Positions 34,499 through 44,281 of a stretch of DNA of 64,000 nt are shown here, piece by piece. Under the pieces are notes generated by a model. It saw only the letters and a program-made list of their open reading frames with translations. It made no database searches and was not told the origin of the DNA. Every line of letters begins with the position of its first letter. Positions within the stretch are counted from its first letter, which is position 1. Source of the stretch: Actinacidiphila yanglinensis (GTDB lineage Bacteria; Actinomycetota; Actinomycetes; Streptomycetales; Streptomycetaceae); NCBI RefSeq assembly GCF_900107965.1, contig NZ_FNVU01000006.1, forward strand, positions 1,969 through 65,968, given 5' to 3'. Made by a program: the position numbers and the translations under genes.

Positions 34499-36337
34499 AT
34501 GACCATCGGCACCGTCCCGGACGAGAACGCCCCCTTGGTGGTACCGGCGCTGCGGCAGTGGATCGCCCAGGAAGGGGTACTGGCGCTCGCCGCCGACGCC
34601 CGTATCGAGGTCACCGCGGAGACCGCCGACGAGGTGGCCCGCTACCGGCCCGAACTGCTCCGGCTCACCGGCGCGCGACTCACGGTGTCGGCCGGCAGCG
34701 CGGAACCCGCACCGGGCCACCTCTCCGTACGCATCGAGCCGCAACTCCCGTCGGAGGGCTACCTGTTCCGCATCAGTGACGGCATCGACATCGCCGGCGG
34801 CGACCGCGCCGGGGTCGCCTACGGGTTGCAGACGCTGATCCAGTTGCTGCGGCGTTCGCGCGACCTCCCCAAGGGCCACACCCTCGACTACCCCGCGCAG
34901 CGGGTGCGGGGGGCGATGCTGGACCTGGGACGCCGGTACTGGTCCACCGGCTACCTCCGCGACCTGCTCGACGACCTCGAATGGCGCCGGTACAACCGGC
35001 TGCACCTGCACCTGACGGACTGGAACGCGGTGCGCGTGCGGGTGGACGCCGCCGACTACCGCGGGATCGCCGCCGAGGAGTCCTACGGCATGGCCGACCT
35101 CCAGGAGATCGTCAGGCTGGGGCGCACCCACCACATCGAGGTGGTGCCGGAGATCGACCTGCCCTCGCACGCCACGGCGTTCGTCCGCGCCCGTCCGGCA
35201 CTGGCCTTCCCGGCCGGCGAACACGCCATGAACTCCTCCGAGTTCGGCGAGTCGCCGGCCGGCGAGGGGTGGACCGTCGACATCACCCGGGCCAGCAACC
35301 GCCGCTGGCTGAACGGATTCGTCAAGGCCGTCGCCGACGGCCTCGACTGCCCCAGCGTGCACATCGGCGGGGACGAGTGGCAGGACGGCGAGGTGCTGGA
35401 GGGCTCGCCGACGCTGCTGGAGCACGCCCGCCAGCTCGACCCCGCCTACCACGCGGTCGACGGGCTGCTCGAGTACCTCGACGAGGTGCGCAAGCTCCTG
35501 GCGGCCGACGGCCGCGAGACCGAGATCTGGAGCTGGTGGGAGGGCACCAGCCCGCGCACCACCAGCCCCTCACGGGACATGATCATCGTCGCCTGGTCCG
35601 ACTCGGAGAACGAGATCGACTGGTTCCTGCACTCGGGATACCGCGTCATCTCGACGCCGTTCGACAGCCACTACATCACCCCGCTCGCCTATCCCGGCTA
35701 CGCCGGTGACGACCGCCGGGCACGCTCGGTCGACCCGCGCTGGCTGTACGAGCAGTGGGAGCCCCGGCGGCACCCGCTGCTGCTCGGCTACCAGTACTGC
35801 GTGTGGGCGGACATGACCGGGGACGTGGACGACGCGTACTTCGAGTGGTACTCGCTGCGGACCCGGCAGGTGCTCGCCGACCGGCTGTGGGGCGGCGCGC
35901 GGCAGGACGGCGTCGACGCCTTCCTCGACCTGGTGGACGAGATCGGGCCCACGCCGCTGGGCGGCGGGCCCGGCGCCACCCGGGTCGCCGGCCGCGGTCC
36001 GGAGGTGGACTTCGCCGTTCCCGTCGCGCTGGCCGGCGTGCGCTTCCGCCCCCAACCCCCCGACAGCGGCTGGGTGCCGCCCTACGACACCGGCGGCCTG
36101 TGGGCGGGCGACTCGCTCGCCCGCCTGGAGCAACTGCGCGGCGCCACCGTCGAGGTGCGGGACTCCGCGGGCGCCCCGTGGCGCGGCGCGCTGCGGCTGC
36201 CGCTGCTGCCCTGCGGCACCTGGAACCTCGCGAGGTTGCCCGAACCGGTCAAGGTCGCCGCGGCCCGCCTGGTCGACCGGGACGGGAGGCCCGTGCCGGC
36301 GACGGTCGCGGGTGTGGAGTGGCTCGCCGACCGCTGA
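34499..36337 (+). CDS. GH20 beta-N-acetylhexosaminidase
   Basis: 612 residues, no signal peptide. An N-terminal GH20b alpha/beta domain (to about 130) precedes the TIM barrel, which opens with RGAMLDLGRRYW and continues LHLHLTDWNAVRV and EIDLPSHATA. The substrate-assisted catalytic pair is Asp292-Glu293 in HIGGDEWQ. A beta-rich extension of about 100 residues ends the protein. It should remove terminal GlcNAc or GalNAc from an imported oligosaccharide. It follows the alpha-galactosidase by 136 bp, with its own GAAGGAG ribosome-binding site. Confidence 0.9.
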   Translation: MTIGTVPDENAPLVVPALRQWIAQEGVLALAADARIEVTAETADEVARYRPELLRLTGARLTVSAGSAEPAPGHLSVRIEPQLPSEGYLFRISDGIDIAGGDRAGVAYGLQTLIQLLRRSRDLPKGHTLDYPAQRVRGAMLDLGRRYWSTGYLRDLLDDLEWRRYNRLHLHLTDWNAVRVRVDAADYRGIAAEESYGMADLQEIVRLGRTHHIEVVPEIDLPSHATAFVRARPALAFPAGEHAMNSSEFGESPAGEGWTVDITRASNRRWLNGFVKAVADGLDCPSVHIGGDEWQDGEVLEGSPTLLEHARQLDPAYHAVDGLLEYLDEVRKLLAADGRETEIWSWWEGTSPRTTSPSRDMIIVAWSDSENEIDWFLHSGYRVISTPFDSHYITPLAYPGYAGDDRRARSVDPRWLYEQWEPRRHPLLLGYQYCVWADMTGDVDDAYFEWYSLRTRQVLADRLWGGARQDGVDAFLDLVDEIGPTPLGGGPGATRVAGRGPEVDFAVPVALAGVRFRPQPPDSGWVPPYDTGGLWAGDSLARLEQLRGATVEVRDSAGAPWRGALRLPLLPCGTWNLARLPEPVKVAAARLVDRDGRPVPATVAGVEWLADR

Positions 36338-36351
36338 TCCGGGCGTCCGCT

Positions 36352-37368
36352 TCAGAGGCCGGGCGGAGGCGCGAACTCCGCGGCGAGCACCGCGAGTTCG
36401 GCCGGTTCGGTCCGCTTGTCGACGAAGACGAAGCGGTGGGCCAGCCGCAGCGTGCCGCCGGCCGCCAGCACGATCTCGGTGTCGAAGGCCGGGGACGGGT
36501 TGAGGGCGGCGTACTCGGCGCTGCGTGCGAACCAGCGGATCGGCGCGGGCGCGGATGAGGTGCCCGCGTAGGCCAGCACGGTCGCGCCGCCGTCCAGGGC
36601 GTCGTGCTCGCCGCTGACCGCGGCCCACGGCGCCTGGCTGCCCATGACCGCGTCACCGGCGCTGCCGTCGGCGGCGACCACGGGCGCGCCGGTCCATGCG
36701 CGCGGCCCCCGCCAGAACAGCCCGGTGTACCCGGCGCCGGGCCGCCCCCGGGTGGTGGGGCTTCCGAAGTGCAGCGGCGCGCCGCGGACGTTCGTCAGCG
36801 CGGTGCCGAAGTCCAGGACCCACAGGCCGCGGTGAGCGTCCACGCCGTGGCAGCGCACCGTGCGGGACTCGTCGATCCACCGCTCCCCCCGCGCCGCGAT
36901 CCAGTCCAGGCGCTCCCGGAAGCCGACGCCGGCGCCGGCGGTGTCGCACCGCTCGAATCCGCGGTGCACCTGGCGGCCGTGGTTGCGCCGCCACACGTAC
37001 CCGTCGCCGGGGGCGGCCGGGTCGAAGGTGGGCCCGCCCCAGAAGTTGTCGCCCGACAGGTGCGACCAGGTGAACTGCAGGCCCGTGTGCCAGCGGTGGT
37101 CCCAGGGCCGGTGGACCCCCAACGGCGCGCCGGACAGAGTGCGCAGCGGGTGGAAGTAGGGCTTGGGCGACTCCTCGGCGGGTGTGTCGGGCCGGTAGAC
37201 GTACCGGGCCACGGCGGTGCGGCCGGCCGTGACGACCAGGACCCCGGCGGCCGGGTCGTGGTGCAGCCGCAGCGGCACGGCGTGCGGGTCGCGGCCGCCC
37301 GGACCGTACGGGGCGGGTCCTGCCGGATCGCGCACGGCGCGTCCGGCGGCGTCAGCGCCCGCGGGCAT
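36352..37368 (-). CDS. PmoA-like protein (DUF6807 family)
   Basis: 338 residues with the family pattern YFHPLRTLSGAPLGVHRPWDHRWHTGLQFTW and a later HFGSPTTRGRPGAGYTGLFWRGPR (landmarks). Members accompany glycan-degradation genes in actinobacteria and planctomycetes, and their activity is not established. No signal peptide. The ATG at 37368 lies inside the end of the upstream gene (17-bp overlap), so it is co-translated with the UxuA-like enzyme. Last gene of the minus-strand block. Confidence 0.78.
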   Translation of the reverse strand: MPAGADAAGRAVRDPAGPAPYGPGGRDPHAVPLRLHHDPAAGVLVVTAGRTAVARYVYRPDTPAEESPKPYFHPLRTLSGAPLGVHRPWDHRWHTGLQFTWSHLSGDNFWGGPTFDPAAPGDGYVWRRNHGRQVHRGFERCDTAGAGVGFRERLDWIAARGERWIDESRTVRCHGVDAHRGLWVLDFGTALTNVRGAPLHFGSPTTRGRPGAGYTGLFWRGPRAWTGAPVVAADGSAGDAVMGSQAPWAAVSGEHDALDGGATVLAYAGTSSAPAPIRWFARSAEYAALNPSPAFDTEIVLAAGGTLRLAHRFVFVDKRTEPAELAVLAAEFAPPPGL

Positions 37369-38383
37369 CGAGCACCCCCTGGAGGTAGCCGATCGCATAC
37401 GACCTGCCGCGGCTGATGTATGCCTCGGCGGAGGTGTCCGACCAGGTCCCGGCGTCGCCCACCAGGGCCGGCACGTGGTCGTCGATCACGAACCCGTCGA
37501 ACCCGACGGCGTCCAGCAGATCGACGACGCCGGGGACGTCCAGGTTGCCCTCGCCGAGGAAGCACTCGGCGAAGCGGGGGACGGTGCCCTTCACGTCGCG
37601 GAAGTGCACGTAGAAGATCTTGCCCGCCGGGCCCAGGGTGCGGATGATCTCCTCGGCGGCGGCCTGGCCGGCCATCTCCGAGACGGTGCCGAGGCAGAGG
37701 TCCAGCCCCCACGCGGGGCTGCCGCCGCTGCGCCGCCACGCCTCGGCGAGCGCCGCGGGCGAGGTGAAGATGCGGGTCGCCCCGCCCAGCGGCTCCTCGA
37801 CCGGCGGGTCGTCGGGGTGCAGGGCCAGCCGGACGCCCTCGGCCTCGGCGACCGGCAGCACGGCGTCGAGGAAGTACTGGTGGTGCGCCCAGGACTGCTC
37901 GGCGGTGATCGGCTCGGTGATCGGCTCGTCGGGGGTGAGCTTGTACCCCGCCAGGGCGTTGCCCGCCGCCGCCCGGTCGAGGTCGAAGCCGGTCACGGCG
38001 GCGCCGCCCCGGCCGGGGGCGTCCATCGTGGTGCGCCACACGTAGGTCGGCAGCCAGTTGTAGCCGAGCAGGTCGTAGCCGGTCGCGGCCATGTTGCGCA
38101 GCGTCCGGCAGAAGCCGTCGATCTGCTCGTCCCGGCCCGGCAGCCCGCGCTGGATCCTGAAGAAGTGCGCGGCGGGGACGTTCTCCAGCCCCTCGATCCG
38201 CAGGCCCGCCTCCTCGCAACGGCGCCGCAGCGCCGCGAGTTCGGCGGTGCTCCAGCAGCCGCCGGTGCCGGGCAGGTCCCTCGGCGAGTGGAACTGGAGG
38301 CCGCTGAGGCCCAGTTGGCGGGCGAATGTGCCGATCCGGTCGTCGTAGGCGTCGATGTGCCCGAGGGCGATGCGCATCGCCAT
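37352..38383 (-). CDS. UxuA-like mannonate dehydratase/TIM-barrel sugar enzyme
   Basis: 343 residues of the xylose-isomerase-like TIM barrel. VRLALHPDDPPVEEPLGG, GLDLCLGTVSEM and IFYVHFRDVKG match the metal-binding and substrate segments of UxuA mannonate dehydratases, which convert mannonate to 2-keto-3-deoxygluconate. It is somewhat shorter than E. coli UxuA, and sugar epimerase activity is an alternative. Co-transcribed with an SDR 5 bp upstream that could supply its substrate by reducing a keto-uronate. Confidence 0.8.
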   Translation of the reverse strand: MAMRIALGHIDAYDDRIGTFARQLGLSGLQFHSPRDLPGTGGCWSTAELAALRRRCEEAGLRIEGLENVPAAHFFRIQRGLPGRDEQIDGFCRTLRNMAATGYDLLGYNWLPTYVWRTTMDAPGRGGAAVTGFDLDRAAAGNALAGYKLTPDEPITEPITAEQSWAHHQYFLDAVLPVAEAEGVRLALHPDDPPVEEPLGGATRIFTSPAALAEAWRRSGGSPAWGLDLCLGTVSEMAGQAAAEEIIRTLGPAGKIFYVHFRDVKGTVPRFAECFLGEGNLDVPGVVDLLDAVGFDGFVIDDHVPALVGDAGTWSDTSAEAYISRGRSYAIGYLQGVLDARGR

Positions 38384-38388
38384 GGCGG

Positions 38389-39222
38389 TCAGCCTCCCAG
38401 CGGGGGTTCGGGGGCGGCGCTCGGCAGCGCGACGGCGAGCGAGGCCAGCAGTCCGCCGTCCACGGACACGTCCACGCCGGTGACGAACGCGGCGCGGGTG
38501 CCGGCCAGGAAGGCGATCACCTCGGCGACCTCCCGCGGCTGCGCGATCCGCCCGAGCGGGTGGTCGCGGCCCCAGTCGTCCAGCAGGCCGCGCACCGCGC
38601 CCTCGCTGCCGTCGGTGAAGAGTTCCGCCGAGCGCCGCAGCATCGGCGTGTCGACGGAGCCGGGGCAGACCGCGTTGACCCGCACGCCGTACGGTGCCTC
38701 GTCCACCGCCATCGAGCGCACCAGCGCGTTCAGCGCGCCCTTGGCCGCGGTGTACGCGGCCACGTTGGACTGCGTGGCGCGTGCCTGCACCGAGGAGACC
38801 ACGACCACCGAGCCGCCCGTCGGGCTGCGCCGCAGGTGCGGCACGGCGGCGCGGGCGGCCAGGAACACCCCCTTGACGTTGACGGCGAACACCTCGTCCC
38901 AGGTCTTCTCGTCGGTGTCGGCCACGGTGCCGTAGCGCTGGATGCCCGCCGAGGTCACCAGCGTGTCCAGGCCGCCGAATTCCCGGACGGCCCGCTCCAC
39001 CGCGCCGGCCACCGCGGCCGGGTCGGAGACGTCGGCGACCACCGGCACCGCGCGCCCGCCGGCCGCCGTGATCGCGGCGACGGTCTCGTAGGTGCCCGCC
39101 GCGTCCAGCGCGCTGACCGCGACCGCCGCGCCGGAGGCGGCCAGCAGTTCCGCGGCGGCCCGGCCGATCCCGCTCGATCCGCCGGTCACCAGCGCGACAC
39201 GGCCGGCATGTTCCTCACCCAT
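38389..39222 (-). CDS. SDR oxidoreductase, possibly a keto-uronate reductase
   Basis: 277 residues, classical SDR. It has VTGGSSGIG at about 12-20, NVKG, the catalytic Ser in VVVVSSVQA, and Tyr/Lys in YTAAKGAL. The ATG at 39222 has GGGAGAGGGA upstream. Placed directly before a UxuA-like dehydratase, it may reduce fructuronate or tagaturonate (an inference from context). A LacI operator core lies 59 bp upstream, so this three-gene unit has its own regulated promoter. Confidence 0.85.
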   Translation of the reverse strand: MGEEHAGRVALVTGGSSGIGRAAAELLAASGAAVAVSALDAAGTYETVAAITAAGGRAVPVVADVSDPAAVAGAVERAVREFGGLDTLVTSAGIQRYGTVADTDEKTWDEVFAVNVKGVFLAARAAVPHLRRSPTGGSVVVVSSVQARATQSNVAAYTAAKGALNALVRSMAVDEAPYGVRVNAVCPGSVDTPMLRRSAELFTDGSEGAVRGLLDDWGRDHPLGRIAQPREVAEVIAFLAGTRAAFVTGVDVSVDGGLLASLAVALPSAAPEPPLGG

Positions 39223-39280
39223 GCATTCCCTCTCCCGATCCGATTCCGGCCACGTACCCGATGACCCCGAGACCCCGATG

Positions 39281-39290
39281 ACAACGTTGT
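39281..39290. promoter_or_regulatory. LacI operator upstream of the SDR-UxuA-PmoA unit
   Basis: ACAACGTTGT is a perfect 10-bp palindrome in the 113-bp gap between udh and the SDR gene. The same core occurs before the alpha-galactosidase, SMP-30 and lacI genes. Confidence 0.7.
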
Positions 39291-39335
39291 GCGCCGCCGG
39301 GCGGCCCGTACACCCCCACGACGGATCTGCTGCCC

Positions 39336-40205
39336 TCAACCGAGCGGCATGGTGCAGAAGTTGCCACCGACCCGGACGTTGCGTGCGGCGGCCGGGTCGA
39401 ACTCCGCCGCGTCGAACGCACCGGAGTCGAGGAGGGCCGCCCGGTGGTCCTCGGCGTCGTCCCGGGGGTGGTAGCCGATCGCCTCGCCCTCCGCCAGCGA
39501 CCACCAGCGGCGGGTGTTGCGGGAAATCCCCCACAGCACCCGAAAGCCGGCCGGCTCCGCCCGCAGGCACGCCTCCACCAGCCGGCCCGCGTCGTCGGGC
39601 GACAGCCACGCGGCCAGGTCCTCCGGCGCGCGCGGCAGCGGCCGGAACGCGCCGATCCGCAAGCACGACACGTCGATGCCGAACCGGCTGTGGTGCAGCG
39701 ACCCGAGCGCCTCCATCGCGGCCTTCCCGACGCCGTAGTACGTGTCGGGGCGCGGCGCGGTGTCGGCGGGCAGGTCGGCGCGCGGGTCGGCGCGGGCCGT
39801 GGCGTCACGGACCTCATCGGCGCCGGCCGCGTCGTCGCGGGTGCGGAACCCGGCGGCGTGGATGCTGGAGGCGAGCACCACCCGCGGCACCCGGTGACGG
39901 CACGCCGCCTCCAGCACCCGTTGCGTGCCGTCGATGTTGACCTCCGTGATCCGCTCCCAGGACTCCTCCCCGGCGAGGCCGCCGAGGTGGACCACCGCGT
40001 CGACGGCCCGGCACGCGGCGTCGATCGCGTCCGGGTCGGTGAAGGAGGCCCGGACCACCTCCACGTCCTCGCCCTCCCCGGGCGGCGCGATCTCCGCGAC
40101 GTCCAGCAGCCGCAGGACGCGCCCGGGTCGGGCCAGCCGGGGGCGCAGGGCCCGGCCGATGCGGCCGGCCGCGCCGGTGACCAGGACGCGCTCGCGGGTC
40201 ACCAT
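39336..40205 (-). CDS. udh: Uronate dehydrogenase
   Basis: 289 residues of the extended SDR class. VTGAAGRIG starts at residue 8. DAVVHLGGLAGEESW, VVLASSIHAAGF, DTYYGVGKAAMEALG (catalytic Tyr/Lys) and LAAWLSPDDAGRLVEACL are characteristic of uronate dehydrogenases. These oxidise galacturonate or glucuronate to aldarolactones with NAD. The start overlaps the stop of the large upstream gene by 7 bp. The SMP-30 lactonase at 54.2 kb under the same operator could open the lactone. Confidence 0.87.
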   Translation of the reverse strand: MVTRERVLVTGAAGRIGRALRPRLARPGRVLRLLDVAEIAPPGEGEDVEVVRASFTDPDAIDAACRAVDAVVHLGGLAGEESWERITEVNIDGTQRVLEAACRHRVPRVVLASSIHAAGFRTRDDAAGADEVRDATARADPRADLPADTAPRPDTYYGVGKAAMEALGSLHHSRFGIDVSCLRIGAFRPLPRAPEDLAAWLSPDDAGRLVEACLRAEPAGFRVLWGISRNTRRWWSLAEGEAIGYHPRDDAEDHRAALLDSGAFDAAEFDPAAARNVRVGGNFCTMPLG

Positions 40206-43200
40206 GCCCGCTCCCGTCCTCCGGTGTGGTCCGGCAGCCGGGCCGGCGCCTGCTGCTCGTCGTACGGCGGCGGGGTCGCCGAGGCGGCCGCGTACGGCGG
40301 CTGGTTGTAGGTGTGGTGGCGCCGGAAGGCGAGCTCCACCGGCGGGTACCAGTGCCGCCAGCTGCCGGGATCGGTGTCCGTGGCGGGCGACAGCGGACCG
40401 AGGCCGTTGCCGTTCTCGGCCGCCACCGCGTACTCGTGCACCGGCGCCCGCGCGGGGACGGCCTCGCCGGGATCGCCGGGGGCGGGCACGGTCCCGGGCA
40501 CCTGGTCCACGAACTCGAAGGCCGTGCCCGCGAAGACCTCCTCGTATCCGGCGTCGCCCCTGCGCCGCCGGTACAGCCGGTAGCGGGCCGCCCCGAGCAC
40601 CTCGCCCCAGGTGGCGGTCACGGTGCCGGCGCCGAGCCGGAGCCGCAGTCCGTCCGGCGGGTCGGGGGCGCGGCTGGTGGCGTGGACCGGGTAGTCGGCG
40701 CCCGGGGCGCCGCGCCGGTCGGCGTTCCAGGCGCTGACCCGCACGTGGTACGTGGCGCCGTCGGCCAGCCCGTCGAGCCGGCCGGGTCCGCCGGTGGTCT
40801 CCCCCGCCGCCGTCCACGTCAGGCCGCCGTCCGCGCTGAGTTCGAGCAGGTAGCCGTCGGCGGCGGCGACGGGGATGAAGTGCACCACCGCGCCGCCGGG
40901 CACGGTCTCGGTGCGCACCACCTGAGGGGGCATCGGCTCCGGCCGGCCCGCGGTCACCTCCCAGCGGTGCCGGCCGCGCGGCAGTGCCATCCGCAGCGTG
41001 TCGTGCGAGGCGGCGAGCGGGGGCGGCGCGGCCCCGTCGATGTGGAAGCGGGCCCCGTCGCCGAGCCCGCCGGGCAGGTGCAGGGTGACCGCGCTGTCAC
41101 CGGGCGCGTCGTACACACCGCTGATCGCGCCCGGGTCGCGGTAGCCGAGGCTGATGCCCAGGTCCGGGTCCTCGGTGGTCAGCAGGACGTCCGCGGTGCC
41201 CACGGCGCTGCCGTGGAAGAGCGTCAACTCGCGCCTCCCGTCGTCGAACAGCCGGATCGCCCCGGCCGTGCCGGTGAAGCGCAGCCCGTCGTCTCCGGCG
41301 AACTCCACCTGCCTCGGCTCGTAGTGCGTCGCCGCCTGGTGGCGGAAGACGTGGTCGAGGCTGTGCGGGGTGCGGACCGTGACGCCCCACGGGGTGCTGC
41401 TCGCGGGGGCGACGCCCAGGTCGTCGCGGTGGCTGACGACGGCCAGCGTGCTGCCCCCCGAGCCGTCGGCGCTGCCCTCCAGCCGCACGCCGCGGGTGAT
41501 ACCGGTGGCGAACGTGCCGTCGAGCGCGCCGTCCTCCCGCACGCCGCGCACCACATGGATGAACGGCATCTCCTCGGGGAGGTGGCCGTAGCTGTTGGCG
41601 TCGTGGCCGGTCGCCTCGGTCAGCACCGACCACGTCCACACCATCCGCTGGCCGGGCGCGACGGCGTCGTACGTGACGAGGTAGTCGCTGCCGACGAGCA
41701 GGACGCTGCGGCCGAGGTGGAGCGCGCCGACCGGGCCGTCCGGGTCGGGAACGATCTCGGCGTACTGCGCCCCGCCCAGGTCGTACATCGGCCGGTCGAG
41801 GGTGTGGCCGCCGATGCCGCGGAAGGCACCGTCCTTCCACACCGCGCAGGAGGTGGCGAAGGTCGCGTCGGGCACCCGGCGGTCGCCGGCGTCCTCGGGG
41901 CCGTGGCCGCTGTAGGAGCGGCCGCCGGCGTAGTAGTAGAGGTGGCCGTTGCCGTTGCCGTCGGCGATCCCCCAGCGGTAGTTGGGGCCGGGGTCGACCT
42001 GCTGGAGGAAGACCGCGACCTCGCTCGGCCGGTCGACGTCGGCGCGCAGGGTGACGCCGTAACCGGTGTACTTCGCGCTGCGCAGCCGGGGGTTGGTGCC
42101 GCGGTTGCCTTCGGAGCGCACCGTGACGTGCCAGGGGTCGGGCGCGTCCGGCGGGCTGTCCAGCCGCCGGGCGGTGGGGTCGCTGCCCCACATCAGGTGC
42201 TCGGCGACCAGCGGGCGGAAGCGGTGCAGCGCCTCGGCGAGCAGCCGCATCTCGACGGGCGGGCGCCGCGGCCAGAACGCGTGCGCGCCCTGCGCGGGAT
42301 GCAGCCGGCGCAGCTCGCCGGTGCCGGTGACGTCCACGGGCGCGGTCAGCGCGTTGACCAGCCAGTCGCCGAGGGCCGCCATCTCCGGCGTGGCCATGCG
42401 GTTGCGCCCGTCGGCCTGCCGTCCCAGGAAGTTGCCCTGGGCGGCGGGCCGCAGGTAGGCCCAGACGTAGGTGGACAGGCTCTCGGTCCAGCGGCCGGGC
42501 CGGGCGCGGCGGGAGGGCAGCGCCGGGCGGGTGTGGAAGACCCCGGACAGCTCGCAGAACTTCTCGAACCGGTCCAGCCACTCCCCCGCGGCCTCGTGCT
42601 CGGGGAAGAGCCAGGCCAGGCAGGCCAGCGCGGCCTTGCCGTCGGCCAGGAAGTTGGGGTGCCCGCCGAGCATGCGCCGCAACGGGCCGATCTCCTCGCC
42701 CGCCGAGACGTACCCGGTGAGCAGCAGCAGGGCGTCGACGCGCTCGCGCTGCCGGGCGTCGAGGCGGTCGGCGAACCGGTCGTAGCCGTCCAGCAGCCGG
42801 TCGTAGAGCGGGCGCTGGCCGATGTTGAGGTAGCCGGCGAGGTCGTTCACGCCGTTCGCGATCAGCCGCGGGCCCTCGGGGCCGTGCAGCAGCGCGTCCA
42901 CGAACTCCTCCGGGCCGGCGAACTCACCCTCCTGGCAGAGCGGTTCGGGGCGCTTGCCGCTGTAGGTCAGGCGCCAGTCCTTGACCCGGTCGAGGCTGAG
43001 CGTGCCCTGCCAGTGGTGCAGGTGGCGTACGTACGTGGACTGGTGGGCGATCCCCCGCTGGTCGCGCAGCACCTCCAGGTCGCGGGCGTGGTCGTGGAAG
43101 GCGATGCCGGTGCTGCGCGTGCCGGTGCGCAGCGGCCAGGTCCAGTGCAGGACGCCGTCGTGCCGGAACCGGATCTGGAGGGTGTCGGCGGAGGCCCAGC

Positions 43201-44281
43201 CGGCGTACTCATGGTCGTCCCAGCCGGCGTGGTCGCGGATGAACACGCCCATGGCGTCGCCGCCGTCCCTGTCCCAGAACGCCGCGTGCGGCCTGACGCC
43301 CCAGGCGTAACTCGGGGCGTAGGGGCCGACGGTGAAGGCCATCCGCTCCCGCGGCCGCTCCCGGCCGCCGGGTCCGGAGAACGACGGGTCCTCGCCGCTG
43401 TCGCCGACGACGATCGGCTCGTCGATGCCGAGCCAGTGGTAGCGCTCCGGCGAGCCGGGGGCGGCGTGGTCGGCGGCGTCCTGCGAGAAGGGCCAGGCGG
43501 AGGAGAACCGGTGGGTGGGCGCGCAGCCCTCCCAGTTCAGCTCCCAGGCGGCGCCCGCCGCGTCGAACCTGGTTGCCTCCTCGGCCAGTTCGACGAAGTC
43601 GCAGCCCTGGAGGACGCGTACGGTCGCGGTGTACCGCGCGCCGCCGGTGAAGCGGTAGTCCAGCCGGTGCGTGACGAACAGCGGTCCGTCCTCGACCCGT
43701 TGGACGTCGAGACGCTGGAGGCGCTCGGCTCCGGCGCGCAGCACCGACCGTCCCACCCAGCCCCGCCCGCGGTCGAGTCGGCGGATCGGGCCGGGCACGT
43801 CCGCGGTCGTGGAGCGGCGAGGGGACGGCAGCCGGACCCGCAGCGGGCCGCCGTCCACCACGATGTCCGCGCCGTCCCCTTCGTGGGTGACGGTGACGGG
43901 CGGGTCGGGCGCGGCCAGGGGCAGCGCCGGGTCCGCGCGCAGCGTGAACGCGTGCTGCCCGCCCGGGGGGAGGTCGGCGAAGAAGCAGACGGTGGCCGCG
44001 GCCAGGTGCTCCCCGGCCCCGGCAGCGTCCCCTGCCTCGGCCCCGCCCCCCGCGTCGGGTTCCCCCGGGAACCGCACCACCCGCGCGAGTTGGAACGGCA
44101 CCGGCGCGCCCGTCCCGTCCAGCAGCCGGAGCTGCTCCGCACGCACCGCGGGCGCCGCCCACCGCACCGGGTAGTGCAACAGGGTCCTGGGCCAGGAGAA
44201 CTCGGGATGGGCGAGCGGGTCCCGGAGCAGGAACCGCACCTCCTCGCCGCCGGCCGGCCACTCGGTGACGCGGGCCGTCAC
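40199..44281 (-). CDS. 1360-residue multidomain protein, probably carbohydrate-active
   Basis: Starts at a GTG whose GTGA overlaps the permease stop; the frame open to 45004 is otherwise shadow. About 1-400 are beta-rich (LRLLDGTGAPVPFQLARVV; TVCFFADLPPGGQHAFTL), recalling the RIFT-barrel/sandwich start of exo-acting rhamnogalacturonan-lyase-like proteins. About 420-720 are helical, as in an alpha/alpha toroid (RVDALLLLTGYVSAGEEI). About 750-1080 look like a beta-sandwich of heparinase-type lyases. The last 250 contain two fibronectin-III-like units. There is no signal peptide. Placement between importer and udh suggests it acts on imported uronate oligosaccharides. Activity unknown. Confidence 0.8.
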   Translation of the reverse strand: MTARVTEWPAGGEEVRFLLRDPLAHPEFSWPRTLLHYPVRWAAPAVRAEQLRLLDGTGAPVPFQLARVVRFPGEPDAGGGAEAGDAAGAGEHLAAATVCFFADLPPGGQHAFTLRADPALPLAAPDPPVTVTHEGDGADIVVDGGPLRVRLPSPRRSTTADVPGPIRRLDRGRGWVGRSVLRAGAERLQRLDVQRVEDGPLFVTHRLDYRFTGGARYTATVRVLQGCDFVELAEEATRFDAAGAAWELNWEGCAPTHRFSSAWPFSQDAADHAAPGSPERYHWLGIDEPIVVGDSGEDPSFSGPGGRERPRERMAFTVGPYAPSYAWGVRPHAAFWDRDGGDAMGVFIRDHAGWDDHEYAGWASADTLQIRFRHDGVLHWTWPLRTGTRSTGIAFHDHARDLEVLRDQRGIAHQSTYVRHLHHWQGTLSLDRVKDWRLTYSGKRPEPLCQEGEFAGPEEFVDALLHGPEGPRLIANGVNDLAGYLNIGQRPLYDRLLDGYDRFADRLDARQRERVDALLLLTGYVSAGEEIGPLRRMLGGHPNFLADGKAALACLAWLFPEHEAAGEWLDRFEKFCELSGVFHTRPALPSRRARPGRWTESLSTYVWAYLRPAAQGNFLGRQADGRNRMATPEMAALGDWLVNALTAPVDVTGTGELRRLHPAQGAHAFWPRRPPVEMRLLAEALHRFRPLVAEHLMWGSDPTARRLDSPPDAPDPWHVTVRSEGNRGTNPRLRSAKYTGYGVTLRADVDRPSEVAVFLQQVDPGPNYRWGIADGNGNGHLYYYAGGRSYSGHGPEDAGDRRVPDATFATSCAVWKDGAFRGIGGHTLDRPMYDLGGAQYAEIVPDPDGPVGALHLGRSVLLVGSDYLVTYDAVAPGQRMVWTWSVLTEATGHDANSYGHLPEEMPFIHVVRGVREDGALDGTFATGITRGVRLEGSADGSGGSTLAVVSHRDDLGVAPASSTPWGVTVRTPHSLDHVFRHQAATHYEPRQVEFAGDDGLRFTGTAGAIRLFDDGRRELTLFHGSAVGTADVLLTTEDPDLGISLGYRDPGAISGVYDAPGDSAVTLHLPGGLGDGARFHIDGAAPPPLAASHDTLRMALPRGRHRWEVTAGRPEPMPPQVVRTETVPGGAVVHFIPVAAADGYLLELSADGGLTWTAAGETTGGPGRLDGLADGATYHVRVSAWNADRRGAPGADYPVHATSRAPDPPDGLRLRLGAGTVTATWGEVLGAARYRLYRRRRGDAGYEEVFAGTAFEFVDQVPGTVPAPGDPGEAVPARAPVHEYAVAAENGNGLGPLSPATDTDPGSWRHWYPPVELAFRRHHTYNQPPYAAASATPPPYDEQQAPARLPDHTGGRERAW

